DNA of 61,092 nt. Origin: Rhodospirillales bacterium (GTDB taxonomy: Bacteria; Pseudomonadota; Alphaproteobacteria; Reyranellales; Reyranellaceae). Below, piece by piece: positions 1 to 8,246 of this stretch. Where the stretch lies: NCBI GenBank assembly GCA_009377525.1, contig WHTW01000030.1:370-61461 (forward strand). The letters are read 5' to 3'. The notes under the pieces were generated by a model that worked only from the letters and a program-made list of their open reading frames with translations, was not told where the DNA came from and ran no database searches. Within the stretch, counting starts at the first letter, position 1; every line of letters begins with the position of its first letter. A program made the translations under genes and the position numbers.

Positions 1-2
1 CC

Positions 3-986
3 GAGGGGGACACCTTCGCGCTGATGCTGGCGCTGTGCGGCCTCGGCGTATTCGGCGCCATCTATCACTCGGCCGGCATCGGCTGGATCATCCGCACCGC
101 CAAGGAGCAGGGCCACGCCATGGGCGTGAACGGCCTGTGGGGCAGCGCTGGGCTGGCGCTCTACGGCATCGTGCCGGGTGTGCTGATCACGCTCGCCTCA
201 TGGCGCGCCGCCTTCATCGTGCCGGGCGTCGTCTGCGTCGCGGTCGGGGCGCTGCTCGCCTGGCAGATCCGGCAAGGCAAGGTCGGCGACCGGGCGATGC
301 CCGCGACGGCCGGCGTGCAGACCGGCAGGCGCGAGTTCTGGCGCGTCTTCTCCGTGCTCTCGGTCACCATGGCGCTCGAAGGCATCGTCTGGGCGGCCGT
401 GATGTTCGGCGCCGCCCTGGTCTTCGAGACGCGGCTGGCTGACGACATCGCGAGCCTGCGCGCGCTGCTGGCGTCGTGGGGTGTGGCCACCCAGGTCGTG
501 CTGTGGGTCGGTCTCGCGACCTCCATGATCTATGTCGTCTCGGGCATCGCCCAGTACGTCATGGGCCGCACGATCATCGATCGCTATCCGCTGAAGTCGA
601 CCTACGTCGTCGCCTCGGCGTTGCAGGTGCTGGCCATGCTGGCGCTGGCCATGGGCAACGGCTATGTGGCGCTCTTGGGCGCCATCGCCTCGGCGGTGCT
701 GAGCTCGGCCTCGGGGCCGATCGAGAACATCCTGATCGCGCGCTACACGCCCAGCCGCTATCACGGGCTGGGCTTCGGCGCAAAGTTCGTGGTGGCGCTG
801 GGCGCGAGCCCGATCGCCATCATGCTGATCGCCTGGGTGCGCGAGGCGACCGGCAGCCTGGAGCTGCTGTTCCTCAGCCTCGCGGGTGTCGCCGTCGCGA
901 TCACCCTGGTGGCGCTGCTGCTGCCGTCCGGCGGGCGGGCGCGCACCGCCGTTGTCGTGGCGCCTCAGCCTGCACCGGCCGAGTAG
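3..986 (+). CDS. MFS transporter, C-terminal part (5' truncated by window edge)
   Basis: The frame is open from base 3, so the gene begins upstream of the window; the ATG at 24 is internal. About 327 residues are readable. They form alternating hydrophobic segments typical of the last 8-9 helices of a major facilitator protein, with short charged turns such as R-x-A-K-E-Q between helices. Substrate cannot be told from the sequence. It ends convergently with the GST gene, separated by a long palindromic repeat that probably serves both as terminator. The family call is firm, the specificity unknown. Confidence 0.75.
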   Translation, partial: EGDTFALMLALCGLGVFGAIYHSAGIGWIIRTAKEQGHAMGVNGLWGSAGLALYGIVPGVLITLASWRAAFIVPGVVCVAVGALLAWQIRQGKVGDRAMPATAGVQTGRREFWRVFSVLSVTMALEGIVWAAVMFGAALVFETRLADDIASLRALLASWGVATQVVLWVGLATSMIYVVSGIAQYVMGRTIIDRYPLKSTYVVASALQVLAMLALAMGNGYVALLGAIASAVLSSASGPIENILIARYTPSRYHGLGFGAKFVVALGASPIAIMLIAWVREATGSLELLFLSLAGVAVAITLVALLLPSGGRARTAVVVAPQPAPAE

Positions 987-1001
987 ACACAAGCTTCGGA
1001 C

Positions 1002-1070
1002 TCTTCCGGACCGCGCGCGTCTCGCGCGCTCATGATCATGAGGCGCGCGAGACGCGCGCGGTCCGGAAGA
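1002..1070. repeat. 69-base near-perfect palindrome (repeat family A)
   Basis: The two arms pair over about 34 bases around the centre CATGATCATG, with one extra G in the right arm. The outer arm TCTTCCGGACCGCGCGC recurs at 41952-42019 with a different middle. The repeat lies between the convergent MFS and GST genes, where it could act as a bidirectional terminator. Related copies lie at 10297, 21132, 22417, 39697 and 41923. Confidence 0.8.
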
Positions 1071-1082
1071 CTCTGAACTTCC

Positions 1083-1691
1083 TTACTTCGTCGAGCGCGC
1101 CGCCTTGTAGGCCGGACGCGACAGGCAGCGGTCGAGCCAGGCGCCGGCGTTGGGGAAGGGACCGAAGTCGAACTTGATCGGCTTGGCCCAGCTGCAGATC
1201 GAGGCGAGGTTGAGGTCGGCCACGGTGAAGGTCGGGCCCAGCAGGTACTGGCGTCCCTCCAGCGCGCCGTTCAGCACGGCGAACGGCTTGGGCAGCGCCT
1301 TCTGCGCCTCGGCGACGGCCTCGGGCTTGCGCTTGTCAGGCGCCGTCATGAACATGTCGATCAGGATGGTGAGCAGGGGCCGCTCGACCTCGGTCATGCC
1401 CCAGAAGCTCCACTGATGGCAGATCGCCTGGTCCTCGAGACTCGCCGGGAAGAAGCCGTCCTTGCCGTGCTTGGCCGCGAGATAGAGGTTGATCGCCATC
1501 GATTCGAAGAGCTTGAAGTCGCCGTCGACCAGCACCGGCACCTTGCCATTGGGATTGATCTTCAGGTAGTCGGCATTCTTGAGATCCTTCATCTCCATCG
1601 CGACATGCTCGAACGGTATGCCGAGCTCATGCACGATCCACAGCGCGCGTGCCGCACGTGAAGCAGTGGGCCCATAGATTTTGACGGTCAC
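1083..1691 (-). CDS. Glutathione S-transferase family protein
   Basis: The 202-residue protein has the usual cytosolic GST length. The N-terminal thioredoxin-like domain (about 1-78) carries the cis-proline motif N-G-K-V-P-V-L and the glutathione gamma-glutamyl contact F-E-S-M-A near residues 62-66. The all-helical C-terminal domain follows, ending in the conserved pattern T-V-A-D-L-N. The start MTVKIYG fits family N-termini. It is the last gene of a minus-strand run with two Rieske oxygenases and a sulfhydrylase, so a role in conjugating or isomerising a product of that pathway is plausible but inferred. Confidence 0.88.
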   Translation of the reverse strand: MTVKIYGPTASRAARALWIVHELGIPFEHVAMEMKDLKNADYLKINPNGKVPVLVDGDFKLFESMAINLYLAAKHGKDGFFPASLEDQAICHQWSFWGMTEVERPLLTILIDMFMTAPDKRKPEAVAEAQKALPKPFAVLNGALEGRQYLLGPTFTVADLNLASICSWAKPIKFDFGPFPNAGAWLDRCLSRPAYKAARSTK

Positions 1692-1757
1692 TGTGAAGTC
1701 TCCCAGGGTCTCGACCTTTCTCTGGGGACGATAGAGCAGAGTGTGCAGCCGGTCTAA

Positions 1758-3095
1758 CTATTCTCCCAGTCCGTACTCGTTTCCGACGTAACCGTGCCGA
1801 TGTCCGAAACGCTCGGTCATGACGGCAGCGAGATCCTTGTTCGGATCGGCGACCCAGGCGCCGGAGCGCACGGCATATTTCTTCGCAGCCTGTGTCGATT
1901 TCGGCTCGCTGCCCTGCTGCAGGGCGCGTGCCGCACCCATGACGAGCTTGCGGAACTCGACGATGCCGAGATCGGTCGTGCCGAGATGCTCCTTGGTGCG
2001 GTCCTGGATCGGACCCTGGCTGTCCTGGATCGCCGAGTCCTGTTCGCTGACGCCGGTGATGCCGGTGAAGCTCTGATGCTTCTGCGCCGTGCGGTCGATC
2101 AGGTACTCGTTCCGAACATTGCGCAGCGGCATGTAGTCGTCGTCGACATGGCTGTGCACGCCAAAGCCGCCGTCGAACTGCGCGCGCTCGGAGTTGGTGA
2201 AGGCGCGGTCGGGTCGCCAGCTGTAGGTATAGATCCAGCAGTTGGTGTCGCTCACCGGCACCCAGGCCTGGCCGTAATAGACCTCGCCCGGCATCGCCGC
2301 CGGCGCGAAGGCATGGTTGGGCATCAGAAACTGGGCGATACGCCAGTAGAGCTCGGGCCCGTCTGTCTTACGCGCGCCACCGATCACCAGGCCCGCGTCG
2401 TGGCCGAGGATGCTGAACTTGGGCCTGGGATCGTTGCGGATCCAGCGCACGCGGTCGTCGGGCTTTGACTGATCGCCGAGCGCGGCCGAGCGGCTGTAGA
2501 TCGCGAGCGCTTCCTTCTCGTCCTTGGTCAGCACGGCGTGCAGGAAGGAGAAGTGCGCGGTGTCGATGCCGCCTTCCAGGCTCTGCACCCAGTTGCAGTC
2601 CTGCCACTTCTTGCTGACGTAGCGCTGCGAGGACGGTACCAGCCCCATCTCGAACTGGGGCAGCTCCGGCATCTTTTCGCGCGGGCCCATGTAGACCCAG
2701 ATCATGTCGCCCCATTCGCGCGTCGGGTAGGCGAGCAGCTTGATCGTATCCTTGTAGGACGATTCGGGCGGCGAGGTCGGCAGGTCGACGCAGTTGCCGT
2801 CGACATCGAACTTCCAGCCGTGGAAGGCGCAGCGGATGCCGCATTCCTCGTTGCGGCCGAAATAGAGGTTGGCGCCGCGATGCGGACAGTGCGGTTCGAC
2901 GATGCCAACGCGACCATCGGTGGCGCGGAAGGCCAAAAGGTCCTCGCCGAGGATCTTGACCTTCCTGGGTGGCCCGTCGCGCTCGGGCAGCTCTTCGCTG
3001 AGCAATGCCGGCATCCAGAAACGGCGCAGCAGGTCGCCCATCGGCGTGCCGGGCCCGCTGCGCGTCAGGAATTCGTTGTCCTCGCGGCTCAGCAT
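1758..3095 (-). CDS. Rieske 2Fe-2S ring-hydroxylating oxygenase, alpha subunit (copy 1)
   Basis: The 445-residue protein has an N-terminal Rieske domain with C-P-H-R-G at about residue 69 and C-A-F-H-G-W about 17 residues later, which bind the 2Fe-2S cluster. The catalytic domain has the mononuclear iron motif E-G-G-I-D-T-A-H-F-S-F-L-H near 175-187. The overall pattern (M-L-S-R-E-D-N-E-F-L-T start) is that of phthalate 4,5-dioxygenase-like single-component alpha subunits. No reductase or beta subunit gene is adjacent, so electrons must come from elsewhere. It is a close tandem paralogue of the gene at 3108-4442, 12 bases away. The substrate is unknown. Confidence 0.92.
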   Translation of the reverse strand: MLSREDNEFLTRSGPGTPMGDLLRRFWMPALLSEELPERDGPPRKVKILGEDLLAFRATDGRVGIVEPHCPHRGANLYFGRNEECGIRCAFHGWKFDVDGNCVDLPTSPPESSYKDTIKLLAYPTREWGDMIWVYMGPREKMPELPQFEMGLVPSSQRYVSKKWQDCNWVQSLEGGIDTAHFSFLHAVLTKDEKEALAIYSRSAALGDQSKPDDRVRWIRNDPRPKFSILGHDAGLVIGGARKTDGPELYWRIAQFLMPNHAFAPAAMPGEVYYGQAWVPVSDTNCWIYTYSWRPDRAFTNSERAQFDGGFGVHSHVDDDYMPLRNVRNEYLIDRTAQKHQSFTGITGVSEQDSAIQDSQGPIQDRTKEHLGTTDLGIVEFRKLVMGAARALQQGSEPKSTQAAKKYAVRSGAWVADPNKDLAAVMTERFGHRHGYVGNEYGLGE

Positions 3096-3107
3096 CAGTC
3101 CCCTCTC

Positions 3108-4442
3108 TCAGTCCCCGAGGCCGTATTGATTGCCGACATAGCCCTGCCGATCGCCGAAGCGCTCGGTCATCACCGCGGCGAGGTCCTTGGCCGGATCGGC
3201 GACCCAGCCGCCGGAGCGCACGGCGTAGCGGTTGGCGGCCTTTGCCGCGCGCGGCTCCTCGCCCTTGGCCAGGGCACGCGCGGCGCCCATGACGAGCTTG
3301 CGGAACTCAACGACGCCGATGTCAGTCGGGCCGAGATGCTCGCGCGTGCGGTCCTGGATCGGACCCTGGCTGTCCTGGATGGCGGCGTCCTGCTCAGACA
3401 CGCCGGTGATGCCGGTGAAGGTGTCGTGCTTCTGCACTTTGCGGTCGATCAGGTACTCGTTGCGCAGGTTGCGCAGCGGCAGGTAAGTGTCGTCGACCTC
3501 GGCATGGACGTTGAAGCCGCCGTCGAACTTGGCGCGCTCGGAGTTGGTGAACGGCCGGTCCGGATGCCAGCTGTAGGTATAGATCCAGCAGGTCACGTCA
3601 TCGACCGGCACCCAGCATTGGCCATAGTAGATCTCGCCGGGGAAGGCGGTCGGCGTATAGGCATGGTTGGGCATCAGGAACTGCGAGATGCGCCAGTAGA
3701 GCTGGGCACCGTCGGTCCTGCGCGCGCCGCCGATCACCAGGCCGCTGTCATGACCCATCACCTGGAACTTCGGGCGCGGATCGTTCTGCACCCAGCGGAT
3801 GCGGTCGTCGGGCCTGGACTGGTCGGCGATCGCGGCCTTGGCCATGGCGGCGCGAGCCGTCGCCTCGTCCTTGCTCAGCACCATGTGCAGGAAGGAAAAG
3901 TGCGAGGTGTCGAGCGCACCCTCGACGCTCTGCACCCAATTGCAGTCCTGCCACTTCTTGGTGACGTAGCGACTCGCGGCGGGGACCAGGCCCATCTCGA
4001 TCTGCGGCAGCTCGGGCATGCGATCGCGCGGGCCCATGTAGACCCAGATCATGTCGCCCCATTCGCGCGTCGGGTAGGCGAGCAGCTTGATCGTGTCCTT
4101 GTAAGAAGACTCGGGAGGTGAGGTCGGCAGGTCGACGCAGTTGCCGTCGACATCGAACTTCCAGCCGTGGAAGGCGCAGCGGATGCCGCATTCCTCGTTG
4201 CGGCCGAAATGGAGGTTGGCGCCGCGATGCGGACAGTGCGGTTCGACGATGCCGACACGGCCGTCGGTCGATCGAAAGACAAGCAGGTCTTCATCGAGGA
4301 TCTTGATCTTCTTGGGCGGCCCGTCGCGCTCGGGCAGCTCTTCACTCAAAAGGGCGGGCATCCAGAAGCGGCGCAACAGGCCGCCCATCGGTGTGCCGGG
4401 CCCGCTGTAGGTCAGGAACTCGTTGTCGGCCTTGCTCAGCAT
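3108..4442 (-). CDS. Rieske 2Fe-2S ring-hydroxylating oxygenase, alpha subunit (copy 2)
   Basis: The 444-residue protein is strongly similar to its neighbour along its whole length. It has the same C-P-H/C-x-x-H Rieske ligands and the iron motif E-G-A-L-D-T-S-H-F-S-F-L-H. The frame stays open far upstream, but the start is the ATG at 4442 (MLSKADNEF), which matches copy 1 and shares one base with the stop codon of the sulfhydrylase gene, so the two are translationally coupled. The duplicated pair differs mostly around the substrate pocket region, suggesting related but not identical substrates or a hetero-oligomer. That last point is inference. Confidence 0.92.
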   Translation of the reverse strand: MLSKADNEFLTYSGPGTPMGGLLRRFWMPALLSEELPERDGPPKKIKILDEDLLVFRSTDGRVGIVEPHCPHRGANLHFGRNEECGIRCAFHGWKFDVDGNCVDLPTSPPESSYKDTIKLLAYPTREWGDMIWVYMGPRDRMPELPQIEMGLVPAASRYVTKKWQDCNWVQSVEGALDTSHFSFLHMVLSKDEATARAAMAKAAIADQSRPDDRIRWVQNDPRPKFQVMGHDSGLVIGGARRTDGAQLYWRISQFLMPNHAYTPTAFPGEIYYGQCWVPVDDVTCWIYTYSWHPDRPFTNSERAKFDGGFNVHAEVDDTYLPLRNLRNEYLIDRKVQKHDTFTGITGVSEQDAAIQDSQGPIQDRTREHLGPTDIGVVEFRKLVMGAARALAKGEEPRAAKAANRYAVRSGGWVADPAKDLAAVMTERFGDRQGYVGNQYGLGD

Positions 4443-5746
4443 CAGGATGTCGCTTTCTTCAGAGCTTGCTCCAGATCGGCGATGATGTCGTCCACCGTTT
4501 CGATCCCTATCGACAGGCGAACCACGTCCGGGCCGGCACCGGCCGCGACCCGCTGCTCGTCGGAGAGCTGGCGATGGGTGGTCGAGGCGGGATGGATGAT
4601 CAGGCTTTTGGCATCGCCGATATTGGCGAGATGGGAGAACAGCTCGACGCTGTCGACAACCTTGATGCCGACGTCGTAGCCACCCTTGACGCCGAAGGTG
4701 AAGATCGAGCCTGCGCCCTTGGGCAGGTATTTCTTGGCAAGCTGGTGATACTTGTTGTCCGGCAGGCCGGCATAATTGACCCAGGCGACCGCCGGGTGCT
4801 TGGCCAGATACTCGGCGACCTTCTGGGCGTTGGCGCAGTGGCGCTCCATGCGCAGTCCCAGGGTTTCGATACCCAGCATGGTGAGCCAGGCGTTGAACGG
4901 CGCCTGGCTCGGCCCCAGGTCGCGCAGGCCCACGGCATGGCTGTGGAAGGTGAAGGCCATGGGCCCGAAGGTCTCCTGGAAGCGGAGGCCGTGATAGGCG
5001 GGCTCGGGCTCGGTGAGCGAGGGGAAACGGCCGGGATTGGCGTTCCAGTCGAACTTGCCCGAATCGACGACCGCGCCACCCATCGAGGTGCCGGTGCCGC
5101 TCAGGAACTTCGTCGTCGAGTGCACGATCAGCGTCGCGCCATACTCGATCGGCTTGCACAGCCACGGCGTGGCCAGCGTGTTGTCGACCAGCAGTGGCAC
5201 GCCGGCCGCCTCGGCGATGCGGGCGATCGCCTCGATGTCGCTGATGACGCCGCCCGGGTTGGCCAGGCTCTCGATGAAGAAAGCCTTGGTGTTCGCCGTG
5301 ACGGCGCGCTCGAAGTTCACCGGATCGTCGGCGTCGACGATCTTCGCCGTCCAGCCGAACTTCGGATAGGTGTTGCGCATCTGTTGCAGCGAGCCGCCAT
5401 AGAGGCGCGAGGAGGCGACGATTTCCGCGCCGGGTGACATCAGCGGGAAGAGCGCCAGGACCTGCGCGGCGTGACCCGACGATGTGACGGTGCAGCCGCG
5501 GCCGCCTTCCAGCGTCGCCAGCCGAGCTTCGAGGGCAGAATTGGTCGGGTTGGTCAGCCGCGAATAGATGAAGCCCACGGTCTGCAGGTTGAACAGGGCG
5601 GCAGCCTGGTCGGCATCCTCGAACACGTAGGCCGTGGTCTGATAGATCGGCAGTGCCCGTGCGCCCGTCGCCGGATCGGGGGCGGCGCCGGCATGCACGG
5701 ACAGGGTCTCGAAGCCGTAGGTCTTGTCGGTCACTTGAGGCTCCAT
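4442..5746 (-). CDS. O-acetylhomoserine (thiol)-lyase / Cys-Met metabolism PLP enzyme
   Basis: The 434-residue PLP-dependent enzyme is of the gamma family. It has the early signature F-E-T-L-S-V-H-A-G, the P-I-Y-Q-T-T-A-Y segment, the tetramer-contact Y-S-R-L-T-N-P-T, and the Schiff-base lysine in H-S-T-T-K-F. Length fits O-acetylhomoserine sulfhydrylase (about 430) better than cystathionine enzymes (about 390). The ATG at 5746 (MEPQVTD) is preferred over two upstream in-frame ATGs at 5770 and 5761. It is the first gene of a run with two Rieske oxygenases and a GST, which hints that its real substrate may be a sulfur compound of that pathway, not only homocysteine. Confidence 0.88.
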   Translation of the reverse strand: MEPQVTDKTYGFETLSVHAGAAPDPATGARALPIYQTTAYVFEDADQAAALFNLQTVGFIYSRLTNPTNSALEARLATLEGGRGCTVTSSGHAAQVLALFPLMSPGAEIVASSRLYGGSLQQMRNTYPKFGWTAKIVDADDPVNFERAVTANTKAFFIESLANPGGVISDIEAIARIAEAAGVPLLVDNTLATPWLCKPIEYGATLIVHSTTKFLSGTGTSMGGAVVDSGKFDWNANPGRFPSLTEPEPAYHGLRFQETFGPMAFTFHSHAVGLRDLGPSQAPFNAWLTMLGIETLGLRMERHCANAQKVAEYLAKHPAVAWVNYAGLPDNKYHQLAKKYLPKGAGSIFTFGVKGGYDVGIKVVDSVELFSHLANIGDAKSLIIHPASTTHRQLSDEQRVAAGAGPDVVRLSIGIETVDDIIADLEQALKKATS

Positions 5747-5811
5747 CTGAAAGACCGGCATTCCGACCACAGCTCGCGCGAGGCGTCAAACGGTGCACCT
5801 CATTCACCCCC

Positions 5812-5839
5812 CCCCCGTGATACGGTCGTATGACGGGGG
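5812..5839 (-). terminator. GC-rich hairpin between Crp/Fnr gene and sulfhydrylase gene
   Basis: CCCCCGTGATACG pairs with CGTATGACGGGGG apart from one mismatch. It sits just after the stop of the minus-strand regulator gene and before the start of the sulfhydrylase operon. No U tract follows on the minus strand, so it may be a weak terminator or a leader hairpin. Confidence 0.45.
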
Positions 5840-5855
5840 AGGTGATCCTTCGTCG

Positions 5856-6533
5856 CTACTCTTCGCTTTCCTGCAGCCGCTTGATGTCGACGATCCGCAA
5901 TTGCCGGCGGCGGACCTCGACGATGCCGTCGGCTTCCAGGCGATTGAACTCGCGGGTCACGGCTTCGCGGTGCGAGCCGATGCGGGCGGCGATCTCGTAA
6001 TGCGTGGGCGCGGGCCTGATCACGATGCCGTTGCGGAATTCCTCACCGTCCTTGGCCAGCCGCAGCAGCTCGCGACGCACCCGCTCGCGCACGGCGAGCG
6101 CGCTCACCTCGAACACGCGTTCCGACATCGATCGGATCTTCGCGACCAGAAGCTCGATCAGGCGGACGGCGATCTTGCCGTTGCCCTCGAGCATCTTCAG
6201 GAACTTCTCCCTGGTCATGCGGGCGACACGGCAGTCGGTCATCGCGACGCATGAAGAGGCGCGGGGAAGGCCGTCCACGGCGGAGAACTCGCCGAAGATC
6301 TCGCCGGCCTCGATCTCGTTGAAGATCACCTCTCGCCCCGCCGCCGTGTAGCTGGTGGAACGGACGGTGCCGGACAAGATGAAGAACACGTCCGTCGTCG
6401 GTTCCTGCTCACCCAGGATCTGAGCTTGTTTCTCGAACGTCCGGATTGCGCACGATGCCGCGACCGCCGACCGCTCGGCGTCCGAGAGGTCGTCGAAGAG
6501 GGAGATCGAGCGAAGCGGGGTCTCGTCACTCAT
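5856..6533 (-). CDS. Crp/Fnr family transcriptional regulator
   Basis: The 225-residue protein has an N-terminal cyclic-nucleotide-binding-type beta roll (G-E-I-F-G-E-F-S-A-V-D-G-L-P-R near 80-95), a long dimerisation helix, and a C-terminal winged helix with the recognition helix H-R-E-A-V-T-R-E-F. The R-E-x-V-T-R pattern is the usual Crp/Fnr DNA-reading helix. There is no cysteine cluster at the extreme N-terminus as in oxygen-sensing FNR (only scattered cysteines), so the signal is unknown. The start MSDETPL (6533) is chosen over an upstream ATG at 6566. It may control the downstream oxygenase operon. Confidence 0.88.
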   Translation of the reverse strand: MSDETPLRSISLFDDLSDAERSAVAASCAIRTFEKQAQILGEQEPTTDVFFILSGTVRSTSYTAAGREVIFNEIEAGEIFGEFSAVDGLPRASSCVAMTDCRVARMTREKFLKMLEGNGKIAVRLIELLVAKIRSMSERVFEVSALAVRERVRRELLRLAKDGEEFRNGIVIRPAPTHYEIAARIGSHREAVTREFNRLEADGIVEVRRRQLRIVDIKRLQESEE

Positions 6534-6624
6534 ATCGAAGTCAGAGCAGGCACCGTGAGTTTGCACTGCAGCATGACACGGTGGCCGGCAGGTTCAACTC
6601 CTCGTAGTCAAGCCATTCCGCAAT

Positions 6625-6637
6625 TTGCCTGACGCAA
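6625..6637. promoter_or_regulatory. Possible Crp/Fnr-type half-site palindrome
   Basis: TTGC-CTGAC-GCAA is a short inverted repeat in the divergent space between the Crp/Fnr regulator (minus) and a small hypothetical gene (plus). Position and symmetry fit an autoregulatory site, but arms of four bases are weak evidence. Confidence 0.3.
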
Positions 6638-6685
6638 TGTGCGAAATACCACAGAGCGCAACAACCGGATCGGCAGAATCACTTC

Positions 6686-7069
6686 ATGTGTGTGGCAACA
6701 AGCAGTGGGGAGCTCGACGTGGCGCCTGTCTCGAAGGAGCGTGTCGATCCCATCCTGGAAAACTACCTGCTGGCGCTCGCCGGCGTCGACCAATGCTCCT
6801 CGAATGCGCCTGAGACCACCAGGAGCCGCCTGGCGGTGAACCTGGAGAGGGCCGAACGAGCCTATGCCGATGCTGCGGCTGACGGCCTGATCGATGTGTC
6901 GGCCGACATGGAGGCCGAGCTTCAGGCCCTCGGGCGAACCAACGAGCAATCGCGGCGCAGGCTCCATGGTGGTGCACCGATCACCGATCTGCTTGTCGAG
7001 TTGGAGCTGGGCACGGAACAGGCGAGCCGGATCGTGAGAGCGGCGATCTGTCGGCAGGAAAGGAGATGA
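6686..7069 (+). CDS. Small hypothetical protein
   Basis: The 127-residue product is unrecognised: soluble, mostly helical, rich in Ala/Glu/Arg, with no signal peptide or membrane segment. It has no cysteine pairs or catalytic motif. The helical stretch E-R-A-E-R-A-Y-A-D-A-A-A-D-G could be a short coiled coil. It is transcribed divergently from the Crp/Fnr gene and no strong Shine-Dalgarno sequence precedes the ATG, so the start is uncertain; a later start is possible. Codon use resembles that of neighbouring genes, which is the main reason to keep it. Confidence 0.5.
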   Translation: MCVATSSGELDVAPVSKERVDPILENYLLALAGVDQCSSNAPETTRSRLAVNLERAERAYADAAADGLIDVSADMEAELQALGRTNEQSRRRLHGGAPITDLLVELELGTEQASRIVRAAICRQERR

Positions 7070-7100
7070 ACTTCATCACCTTGCGCCCTTTTCCCGGAGG

Positions 7101-8160
7101 TCAGACCGGCGAGAAGACGATGCATGCCGGGCTGCCGACCCTCATCCGGATGCGGGTCGGCGCAAGCCGGCCGTCACGGCCGACGCGGTAGCCGACGATC
7201 GAGCGGCTGTCCTGGTTGGCGACGTAGAGGAAGCGCTGATCGGGATCGAAGGCGAAGAAGCGCGGCGTGCGGCCATGGGTCGGCACCCACTGGCGCGACG
7301 ACAGCGTGCCCCTGGTCCGATCGATGCCGAACACGCCGATGCTGTCATGGCCGCGATTGGAGACGTAAACATTGCGGCCGGCGCGGTCGACCCAGATCTC
7401 GGCACCCGTGCTGTAGCCGGTGAATTCCGACGGCGTGGCCGGGATCGTCTGCAGCGGCGTGAGCGCGCCGCTTTGCCGATCCTGGCGATAGGTGGTGATC
7501 GTCGAATCGAGCTCGTTGATGACGTAGGCCAGCGCCTTGCCGGGATGGAAATCGATATGGCGCGGCGCCGCGCGCGGCCTCGGCCAGGATCTTCCGCCTG
7601 GTGTCCAGGCGGTAGGCGACGACGGCGTCGGAGCCCTTGCAGGGCACATAGAAGAAGCGACCCTGGCGATCGAGCGGGATGTGATGCACGCACATTGTGC
7701 GCTGCTGGATGCGATGCGGACCGAGCGTGCCTGTTACGGTCGTGAGCGTCCGGTAGGGCAGCAGGCTGCCGTCGTCCGCGAGCGGAAAGACGGCGAGCGA
7801 ATCGGTGCCGTAGTTGCACACCACGAGGAAGCGGCCGGTCGCGTCGAAGGCGAGATGGACGGGGTTGTAGCCGCCGGTCGGCTGGCGATTGAGCGGAGTC
7901 AGGTGTCCGGTGCTGGGATCGATGGTGAAGGAATTGATTTCGCTGCGGTCGCCGTGGACCGAGTAGAGGCGTGTGCCGTCGGCATTGATGGCAAGGAACG
8001 ACGGATTCTCGAGCCCGCCCAGTTGCTGCAGGTGGGTGAAGGCGCCGGTGCGGCGATCGACGCGATAAACGTTGATGCCGTCGCCCTCGCCGTGCCTCTC
8101 AGGCGTCGTGTAGCTGCCGACATAGGCGAGCAGGGGGCGGATGCGTCTTGGTTTTCTCAT
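7101..8160 (-). pseudogene. Lactonase-family beta-propeller protein, frameshifted
   Basis: Two frames together make one seven-bladed propeller protein of the YbhE/6-phosphogluconolactonase family. The 5' part starts at 8160 (MRKPRRIRP, then L-L-A-Y-V-G-S-Y-T) and has the characteristic N-P-S-F-L-A-I and Y-N-P-V-H-L-A-F blades. The 3' part carries P-R-H-I-D-F-H-P and Y-V-S-N-R-G-H-D-S-I. The switch lies at about 7566-7582 in the GC run; the total length is 3n+1, and removing one base there restores A-E-A-R-A-A-P-R-H-I-D-F. Either a recent one-base insertion or a sequence error in a GC-rich run would explain it. Confidence 0.8.
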
Positions 8161-8246
8161 CGGACCGGTCGTCAAGTGTTGGAATGGATGCGCAGTGTCG
8201 CCTTGAGCGACGGTCCGGGCAATCCGTGCAGACAGCGGAGGATGAC

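Noticed and set aside
198..992. Long minus-strand open frame opposite the MFS gene
   Set aside because: It is an Arg/His/Asp-rich antisense frame typical of high-GC coding DNA; it lacks recognisable motifs, while the plus strand encodes clear membrane helices.
1002..1070. Palindromic intergenic repeats as a CRISPR array
   Set aside because: Copies are dispersed, not tandem, vary in length and lack regular unique spacers; no cas gene is in the window.
2538..4121. 527-codon plus-strand open frame across both Rieske genes
   Set aside because: It is antisense to two strongly supported oxygenase genes and shows the same repeated composition because the genes are duplicates. It has no domain of its own.
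3108..5807. Apparent 899-residue fusion of an unknown N-terminus with the second Rieske oxygenase
   Set aside because: The upstream part is the wrong frame of the sulfhydrylase gene. The conserved start MLSKADNEF at 4442 gives the normal family length.
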